64,000 bases of DNA from positions 124,001 to 188,000 of the forward strand of contig CAZCZO010000002.1 of assembly GCA_964503275.1 (NCBI GenBank). The letters run 5' to 3'. A program made the position numbers and the translations under genes. This document shows positions 59,359 to 64,000 of this stretch, piece after piece (the first letter of the stretch is position 1; each line of letters begins with the position of its first letter). The DNA comes from DASRAP01 sp964503275 (lineage in GTDB: Bacteria > Gemmatimonadota > Gemmatimonadetes > Gemmatimonadales > Gemmatimonadaceae). The notes beneath the pieces were generated by a model. The model was not told where the DNA came from, ran no database searches, and worked only from the letters and a program-made list of their open reading frames with translations.

Positions 59359-59979
59359 TCAGCGCGTCGGACGGCTCGGGCGCTCGTAACGCCAGTTGCG
59401 CCCCTTGCCCTCGCTGAGCCACTCGATGGTGGTGGCGATGCGCCGTTCGCGGGTCTCCTCGCGCTTCGCCTCGGTGATCCACTCGATGTACTCGCGCCGA
59501 TGGCTCGGGCTCATGGCGGCGAAGTGCTCCGCCGCCGCGGGATGGCGATCCAAGGCGCGCCGCAGCGCGTCAGGGACCGTCGATTCCCGGGGCTGTGGGG
59601 CCCTCGTGCGCCGCGGTGTCGCGGTGCCCGACGCGTTCAGGCGCATGGCGGCGTGGATGTACCCGATGAGGGTCTCGCGCGGCGGCAGGTCCTCCACGCG
59701 ACGCAGACGCCCGAACTGTCCCATGGCACCGCTCGCTGGCTCCGCGCTGTCGCCGAGGACCAACGCCCCCTTCCAGAAGCCGAAGGTGCAATGCGCCGTG
59801 AACGCCGCCATGCCGCAGAGCATGCCGCGATAGAGGAAATACGGCGCGCCCCACTTGATGGACTCCTCGATGTCGGGCGACGCCGCATGCACCGTCTCGC
59901 GCAGCTGCCGCAGGATCGGCTGCGCGAAGGCCGCGGCTCGTTCGATATAGTCGTCAACGCGCGGATCGCGCTGGCCCAT
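59359..59979 (-). CDS. YdeI/DUF1801-family protein
   Basis: A 206-aa cytoplasmic protein with an N-terminal DUF1801-like domain (VDDYIERAAAFAQPILRQLR, then SPDIEESIKWGAPYFLYRG) and a C-terminal YdeI/OmpD-associated helical part (SPSHRREYIEWITEAKREET, RERRIATTIEWLSEGK). These proteins are widespread and their role is unknown. The ATG at 59979 has GGAG with a six-base spacer. It is divergent from the barrel/CBM gene across 237 bases that contain a GGTGATG dyad. Confidence 0.9.
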   Translation of the reverse strand: MGQRDPRVDDYIERAAAFAQPILRQLRETVHAASPDIEESIKWGAPYFLYRGMLCGMAAFTAHCTFGFWKGALVLGDSAEPASGAMGQFGRLRRVEDLPPRETLIGYIHAAMRLNASGTATPRRTRAPQPRESTVPDALRRALDRHPAAAEHFAAMSPSHRREYIEWITEAKREETRERRIATTIEWLSEGKGRNWRYERPSRPTR

Positions 59980-60136
59980 CGGTGGCTCCAGGTGCGTGTG
60001 GTGCGGCTCGGGTTGCGCTGCGAAAGCTCCATCGGCGGGTTGGTCAGCGCAACCGCGACGCGCGTGCGCCGTCCTGCCGGGGCTGTGACGGTCTTGCGCC
60101 ACAGGTGATGCTGAGTCCCCGCACGGGCCCGGTGTT

Positions 60137-60152
60137 GGTGATGGACATCACC
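60137..60152. promoter_or_regulatory. Operator-like dyad GGTGATG-GA-CATCACC
   Basis: A perfect 7-2-7 inverted repeat lies in the 237-base gap between the divergent YdeI-like and barrel/CBM genes, 65 bases upstream of the latter's start. It is a plausible regulator site; no regulator is encoded nearby. The rest of the gap shows nothing I can assign. Confidence 0.4.
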
Positions 60153-60216
60153 TGAGCCGCGGAACCGCTGGGTGCAGCGTCGGTACGACCCAGTGAATCC
60201 GAACCGCGAGGCTTCG

Positions 60217-61368
60217 ATGCGTTGCACACATCGCGTGGTCCTGATCGCAGTCTCGAGCGCCGCCGCGTCGGCCTTGCCGGCGCAGACCACCGGGCAGATC
60301 GCCGTCGTCAGCGGCAGTGGGACCGACCAGCGTGGCGTCCGTTCGAGTGCGTTGACCATCGCGCCGTCGCTGCGTCTGACTCCGGACCCGCGCGTCGCCG
60401 TCACGCTCTTCGGTGCGGCGACCCAGTTCGAGGATCAGGTGCGGTCCATCGCTGGTGGTGGTTCGCTGGCGGCGACCGTGCCACTTGCGGGCGGGTTCTC
60501 GTTGGTGTCCAGCGCGCAGGGCTCCGTGGCCGAGACGTCGTTCGACGCGCAGTTCGCCAGCGGGGAGGTGACCGGGGCCGTGGAGCTGGCGGTCGGTGCG
60601 GTCGCGTTCAGCGGCGGAGTCCTGGTCGCACACGGGGCGACGCGATTCCGTGATGCCGTGGTGCAGCCGGGGCTGCCCGGCTTCTCGCGCGACGTCACGC
60701 GCTCACGGCACGGGGTCGGCCCCATCGCCGCGGCGCAGTGGCGCGTGACCGGCGCCGCGCGTCCCGCGCAGCTGCAGCTGTTCGCGCGGGTGCAGTCGCC
60801 GACCATCGATGGCATCGAGGTGCGGGATGCCAGCGTCGGTGCGGCGGCGCTGGTCGGTCCGCTGACGCTGCAGGGGTCGGTCGGGCAGCGACAGGCCCGT
60901 GACGAACGTGCGACCTTCGCCGCGGCGGCGGGCTCGCTGCGTCTGTCGCGGACGCTCGCGGTCGATGTGAGCGGCGGCCGCTATCCGACGGACCGGATCA
61001 GCGGGGCGATGGGCGGGCAGTATCTGAACGCCGGGCTGTCCCTGCGCTTCGGGGGTCCCGCCGTGCCGAAGGTCCTGCGCGTGCCCGGCATGCCGGCGCC
61101 GCGCGACGGGACGACGCGACTCGTCATCCGCGCGCGCGACGCCCGCCAGGTCGAGGTCGCCGGCGACTGGAACGCGTGGCAGCGGATCCCCGCGCAGCAG
61201 GGCCCCGATGGACTGTGGTATGTGGACGTCTCCCTGTCACCGGGGGAGTACCGGTACACGTTCCTCATCAACGGGACGGAGTGGCGTGTGCCGGCAGAGG
61301 CCGTCGCGACAGCCGATGGCTTCGGAGGACAAGTGGCGTGGGTCACTGTTCGCGATCGACGCCGCTAG
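60217..61368 (+). CDS. Exported beta-rich protein with C-terminal glycogen-binding (CBM48/AMPK-type) domain
   Basis: A 383-aa exported protein with signal peptide to about residue 23 (AASALPAQ). Residues 25-285 are Gly/Ala/Ser/Val-rich alternating strands resembling an outer-membrane barrel or beta-sheet domain (APSLRLTPDPRVAVTLFGAA, GPIAAAQWRVTGAARPAQLQ). Residues 293-380 are an AMPK1/CBM48-type immunoglobulin-like domain: RQVEVAGDWNAWQ, GLWYVDVSLSPGEYRYTFLI and NGTEWRVPAEA. Such domains bind alpha-glucans in other proteins, but here it probably helps an envelope function. The ATG at 60217 has GAGG with a five-base spacer. The next gene starts 28 bases downstream. Confidence 0.78.
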   Translation: MRCTHRVVLIAVSSAAASALPAQTTGQIAVVSGSGTDQRGVRSSALTIAPSLRLTPDPRVAVTLFGAATQFEDQVRSIAGGGSLAATVPLAGGFSLVSSAQGSVAETSFDAQFASGEVTGAVELAVGAVAFSGGVLVAHGATRFRDAVVQPGLPGFSRDVTRSRHGVGPIAAAQWRVTGAARPAQLQLFARVQSPTIDGIEVRDASVGAAALVGPLTLQGSVGQRQARDERATFAAAAGSLRLSRTLAVDVSGGRYPTDRISGAMGGQYLNAGLSLRFGGPAVPKVLRVPGMPAPRDGTTRLVIRARDARQVEVAGDWNAWQRIPAQQGPDGLWYVDVSLSPGEYRYTFLINGTEWRVPAEAVATADGFGGQVAWVTVRDRRR

Positions 61369-61396
61369 ATCGACAACACTTCTCAAGGAGGATCGT

Positions 61397-62101
61397 ATGC
61401 GCAACATCACGCTCGGTGTCCTGGTCAGCCTCACGCCCGCCATCCTTGGCGCGCAGGCGTCCGGCACCACGAATGCGCAGGCGCAGTCGAACGCCAGCGC
61501 CCGGACCGACGCCCGCGCGGAGGCGCAGGCGAGCACGAGCACGTCGATGCAGATCAGCATCCCGCAGGACTACTCGGCCGAAGGCAAGGCGCGTCTCGAA
61601 GCGTTGTACGCCGACGCACGGGCGCGTGGCACCTCGGAGGTGGCCATCGCACGGCGTGTCGCCGAGGGGCAGGCCAAGGGCGCGACGGAGGCGCAGGTGA
61701 TCGCCGCCGCCAGCGCGCAGCAGGGCCAGATGGTCGTGGCGAAGCAGGCGATGCTGCAGGCCGGCCGCGCGCAACCGACGCCCGACGAGGTGGAGCGTGG
61801 CGCGAACGCCATGGCGCGCGGGGTGAGCAGTGTGCAGCTCGAGTCCATCGTGCGTCGAGCGCCGAACGAGCGTTCCCTCGTCGTGGCCTTCGAAGTGCTC
61901 ACGGATCTCGCCGCCCGCGGCGTGCCGGTGGGTCAGGCCGTGACGCAGATCCAAGGCCAGATCGACGCCAGGGCCACCGATGCCGCGCTGCGTGAACTCG
62001 GAGCCTCGGTCACGGGCGCGGGGAACGCGGAGGCCGGACGGGGTGGTGCCAGCGTGAACGGCACCGTGAATGGCCTCATCCGACGCGGCGGCGGTCGCTG
62101 A
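61397..62101 (+). CDS. Exported Ala/Gln-rich helical protein of unknown function
   Basis: I do not recognise the family. The 234-aa protein has a signal peptide (LVSLTPAILGAQ) and then a low-complexity Ala/Gln/Ser/Thr stretch (about 21-50). The main part is helical with repeated turns: KARLEALYADARARGTSEVA, VAEGQAKGATEAQVIAAASA, then TPDEVERGANAMARGVSSVQ and FEVLTDLAARGVPVGQAVTQ. It ends in a Gly/Asn tail. The ribosome site is the strongest in the window (AAGGAGG, five bases before ATG), so it is probably well expressed. It is the second gene of a unit with the CBM-domain protein, and a clear hairpin follows. Confidence 0.75.
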   Translation: MRNITLGVLVSLTPAILGAQASGTTNAQAQSNASARTDARAEAQASTSTSMQISIPQDYSAEGKARLEALYADARARGTSEVAIARRVAEGQAKGATEAQVIAAASAQQGQMVVAKQAMLQAGRAQPTPDEVERGANAMARGVSSVQLESIVRRAPNERSLVVAFEVLTDLAARGVPVGQAVTQIQGQIDARATDAALRELGASVTGAGNAEAGRGGASVNGTVNGLIRRGGGR

Positions 62102-62119
62102 GTCGGTGAGGTAGAAGGC

Positions 62120-62155
62120 CGAACGCCGTCGGGGGCAAGACCCCGGCGGCGTTCG
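62120..62155. terminator. Hairpin between the Ala/Gln-rich gene and the convergent DinB gene
   Basis: CGAACGCCG (62120-62128) pairs with CGGCGTTCG (62147-62155), continued by a T-G wobble and CGGGG/CCCCG, a 15-pair stem with a six-base loop. It begins 19 bases after one stop and ends ten bases before the other gene's stop, so it could end both convergent transcripts. Confidence 0.7.
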
Positions 62156-62164
62156 TGTGCATCG

Positions 62165-62689
62165 TCAGCGATCCACGATCGGCAGGAACGCGCGCCACGG
62201 CCCGATCGCCTCGCGGTACCGCTTGGCCATCACGCGTGCGGTCTGCGCGAGGTGCCCCAGGTCGTGCACCGCCCAGGCGGCGAGCAGCTGACGCAGGGTG
62301 ACGGCGCCGAACGTGGGGTGGATGCCTTCGCGCGCGAGGTCGGCCTCCGTCAGTCGCCAGCCACGCAGGGTCTCGAGATTCCGGGCGCGCAACTGGCTGA
62401 ACTCATCGAGCAGGTCGGTCAGCGACTTGCCGGCGCTCTCGCGGCGCTGGGCGAACCGGTCATACGGCGCGAAGGTCCGGTCGCCGCGGGCGCTGCGAAT
62501 GATGTCGGCCCGCACGATCCAGTCGGCGCGCTCGCCGTGCACGAGGTGGCCGACGTTCTCGAAGGGGCTGAAGGTCTCGGGGCCTTCGTCGCAGTGGATC
62601 CAGGCCTCCGGGAGACCGTCGAGCATTGCGCGGAACGTCGCAGGCGTGCGGGCGAGGATCTCCAGACTCTCGGCGAGCGCGAAGGACAT
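62165..62689 (-). CDS. DinB-family putative metal-dependent protein
   Basis: This 174-aa four-helix DinB_2-like protein has the predicted metal triad His48 (FENVGHLVHGE), His142 and His146 (AWAVHDLGHLAQ). Family members include thiol transferases and damage-inducible proteins; activity here is unknown. LTEADLAREGIHPTFGAVTL and VTLRQLLAAW are typical. The gene is followed by nothing on its strand except the terminator hairpin and lies 28 bases after the DMT gene, with which it may be co-transcribed. Confidence 0.9.
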   Translation of the reverse strand: MSFALAESLEILARTPATFRAMLDGLPEAWIHCDEGPETFSPFENVGHLVHGERADWIVRADIIRSARGDRTFAPYDRFAQRRESAGKSLTDLLDEFSQLRARNLETLRGWRLTEADLAREGIHPTFGAVTLRQLLAAWAVHDLGHLAQTARVMAKRYREAIGPWRAFLPIVDR

Positions 62690-62717
62690 CAGGTCGACCT
62701 CATCGGGTGATCCACGC

Positions 62718-63074
62718 TCAGGCGGCTCCCATCTTGCCGCGGAAGATGAAGAAGACGGCCCCGAGGATGCAGCAGCCCGCCCAGAGGTAGTCGAGCTTGA
62801 GCGGCTCCTTCATGTAGAAGTACGCGAAGGGCACGAAGACGGCGAGCGTGATCACCTCCTGCAGGATCTTCAGCTGCCCGAGCGAGAGCACGGTGTAGCC
62901 GATGCGGTTCGCCGGGACCTGCAGCAGATATTCGAACAGCGCGACACCCCAGCTCAGCAGCGCGGCGACGATCCACGGGCGCGCGCTCAGTTCCTTGAGA
63001 TGCGCGTACCACGCGAAGGTCATGAAGACGTTGCTGCAGGTGAGCAGCAGGATGGTCACTCCGATGGGGCGCAT
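62718..63074 (-). CDS. DMT-family membrane protein (DUF486)
   Basis: This 118-aa protein has four hydrophobic segments, matching the DUF486 (small DMT) family: ILLLTCSNVFMTFAWYAHLK, SWGVALFEYLLQVPANRIGY, QLKILQEVITLAVFVPFAYF and LWAGCCILGAVFFIFRG. Such four-helix proteins probably work as dimers, like small multidrug-resistance proteins; the substrate is unknown. Its start shares one base with the upstream gene's stop (TGATG). Confidence 0.93.
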   Translation of the reverse strand: MRPIGVTILLLTCSNVFMTFAWYAHLKELSARPWIVAALLSWGVALFEYLLQVPANRIGYTVLSLGQLKILQEVITLAVFVPFAYFYMKEPLKLDYLWAGCCILGAVFFIFRGKMGAA

Positions 63075-63694
63075 CAGTCCTCAGGCGTGCTGCCCGGGCG
63101 CGGGGGAATGGCGGGGGACGTGCTCGTTGCTGCGATGCCGGCGTCGGGATCGTAAATGGTGTGCCACTGCGGCTGGTATGGCCACGCGGCCCCGATGCTG
63201 CCACCCAGCCACGCGCCGAGGACCGCGCCGGGGATCGCCGCCTGCGGCACCTTGCCTGCGTCGCCCCAGAGCGCCTGCCCACCGGCGGCGGCGGCCGTGC
63301 CGATCAGCGCGCCCAGCCACACCCCGTGTCGTCGCGTGCGCTTCCAGCGATCCGGCGGCGCGACGGTCGCGACCTGGATCCGTGCCACCTGGCTGAGCGC
63401 GAGCTGGGCCTCCACGCACCGCGCGCAGGGAAGGCGTACGACCCGCGTGCTGTCGCTGCGTGAGCGGATGAGCTGGACCGAGTCGGCACTGAGGCGCACG
63501 GAGTCGCGCGCGAGGGAGAGGAACGCCCCGGTCAGTCGCGAGGGCAGCGCCGTACCGGGCCGCGTGTCGACCCGCACCGGGCGTCCCGTGAGTGCCCCGG
63601 CGGCGGGCGTGGTGTCGGCTTGCGCCGCGACAGCAGAGGCGATGCCAAGCAGTGCGGTGGCGGCGAGCAGGGACCGCAACACCGCGCGGCTCAC
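63074..63694 (-). CDS. Exported protein with Gly-zipper hydrophobic segments, unknown function
   Basis: I do not recognise the family. The 206-aa protein has a signal peptide ending near AVAAQ (residue 25), a soluble domain with a CxxC (PCARCVEAQ, Cys90 and Cys93), and two Gly/Ala-rich hydrophobic stretches with Gly-zipper spacing (GVWLGALIGTAAAAGGQALW, about 124-143; AIPGAVLGAWLGGSIGAAW, about 153-171). The start is GTG, overlapping the EAL gene's stop by four bases (GTGA). It overlaps the DMT gene by one base, so the three genes are coupled. Confidence 0.7.
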   Translation of the reverse strand: MSRAVLRSLLAATALLGIASAVAAQADTTPAAGALTGRPVRVDTRPGTALPSRLTGAFLSLARDSVRLSADSVQLIRSRSDSTRVVRLPCARCVEAQLALSQVARIQVATVAPPDRWKRTRRHGVWLGALIGTAAAAGGQALWGDAGKVPQAAIPGAVLGAWLGGSIGAAWPYQPQWHTIYDPDAGIAATSTSPAIPPRPGSTPED

Positions 63695-64000
63695 CAGGTC
63701 GGCTCCGCGAGCCCTTCGAATCGCGGTCGTGCGAAGCGATACCCTTGGAACAGCGAGATCCCCGCATCGCGCAGCATCGTCACCTCGTCGTCCGACTCGA
63801 TCCCTTCGGCGATGATCGTGATGCCGAGCAGCCGGCAGGTCTGCACCGTGCCCCCGATGATCGCCTGCCGCGTCCGGTCCAGATGTACGTTGCGGATCAG
63901 TGCCATGTCCAGCTTGATGATGTCCGGCTCGAAGTCGGCGAGCAGCGACAGCCCCGCATAGCCCGCACCGAAGTCATCGATCGCGGTCTTGAACCCACGG
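63691..64000 (-). CDS. EAL-domain cyclic-di-GMP phosphodiesterase (partial, N-terminus outside window)
   Basis: EAL domains hydrolyse cyclic di-GMP. The visible 102 C-terminal residues start at GFKTAIDDFGAGYAGLSLL, with the catalytic DDFGAG loop, then PDIIKLDMALIR (Lys and Asp of the site), LGITIIAEGIESDDE (catalytic Glu) and LFQGYRFARP. All catalytic motifs that fall in this part are intact, so activity is likely. The EAL motif itself and any sensor domain lie beyond the window. The close similarity of this part to BLUF- or stand-alone EAL proteins cannot be resolved here. It heads a coupled run with the Gly-zipper protein and the DMT protein. Confidence 0.93.
   Translation of the reverse strand, partial: RGFKTAIDDFGAGYAGLSLLADFEPDIIKLDMALIRNVHLDRTRQAIIGGTVQTCRLLGITIIAEGIESDDEVTMLRDAGISLFQGYRFARPRFEGLAEPTW

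Overview
The window is visibly GC-rich, densely coded bacterial chromosome. It carries about 49 protein genes; I saw no rRNA, tRNA, CRISPR array, insertion sequence or phage gene. The mix suggests a Gram-negative heterotroph, most likely a member of the Gemmatimonadota. The supporting genes are a TonB-dependent receptor with a carboxypeptidase-like domain, many lipoproteins, beta-propeller and LVIVD-repeat secreted proteins, futalosine-route menaquinone genes and a complete histidine-utilisation locus. The phylum call is inference; a marker-gene or whole-genome comparison would settle it.

Layout. 1-3029 (minus): a cyclophilin-type lipoprotein (partial) and an isoquinoline 1-oxidoreductase-like molybdoenzyme pair. 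3092-6842 (plus): a NupC-type nucleoside transporter and a triple-PAS hybrid histidine kinase. 6829-10409 (minus): a BaiN-like flavoprotein and a DUF2723 membrane protein. 10509-17857: the hut locus, with hutI-hutH-hutG-hutU leftward and hutF-hutC rightward, and a GT-N-TA-N-AC operator between them that fits the HutC family. 17790-23640 (minus): a tightly packed run of substrate-binding protein, a BciA-like 8-vinyl reductase homologue, mqnB, mqnD, an alpha carbonic anhydrase and a UbiB-like kinase. 23776-28218 (plus): a threonine dehydratase-like enzyme and a very large CPBP membrane protease. 28220-35084 (minus): LVIVD protein, DUF305 protein, beta-propeller lipoprotein, PP2C phosphatase and a Gcr-family membrane protein.

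35196-41953: a 90-aa unknown, an EamA transporter, a three-part STAS/unknown/phosphotransferase fusion, then oxyR followed by a 97-aa membrane protein, an ABC ATPase and a second orphan substrate-binding protein. 42121-46558 (plus): katG, divergent from oxyR with an OxyR-type site between them, and a second hybrid kinase. 46582-51617: the dabA-dabB inorganic-carbon uptake pair and a divergent NhaR-like LysR regulator. 51723-54533: a serine hydrolase with an operator-like dyad in its promoter, two small unknowns and a fasciclin lipoprotein. 54648-59301 (minus): TonB receptor, gluconate dehydrogenase subunit 3-like protein and GMC oxidoreductase. 59359-64000: a YdeI-like protein, a barrel-plus-glycogen-binding fusion, DinB and DMT proteins and a partial EAL phosphodiesterase.

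How it fits together. The hut genes form the complete five-step route from histidine to glutamate through HutF and HutG, with their own repressor. oxyR-katG is a self-contained peroxide response. mqnB/mqnD with the UbiB-like kinase point to quinone metabolism. dabAB together with a secreted carbonic anhydrase suggests active bicarbonate handling. Many genes overlap by 1-8 bases (ATGA, GTGA, TGATG), so translational coupling is common. No gene-free stretch exceeds 300 bases.
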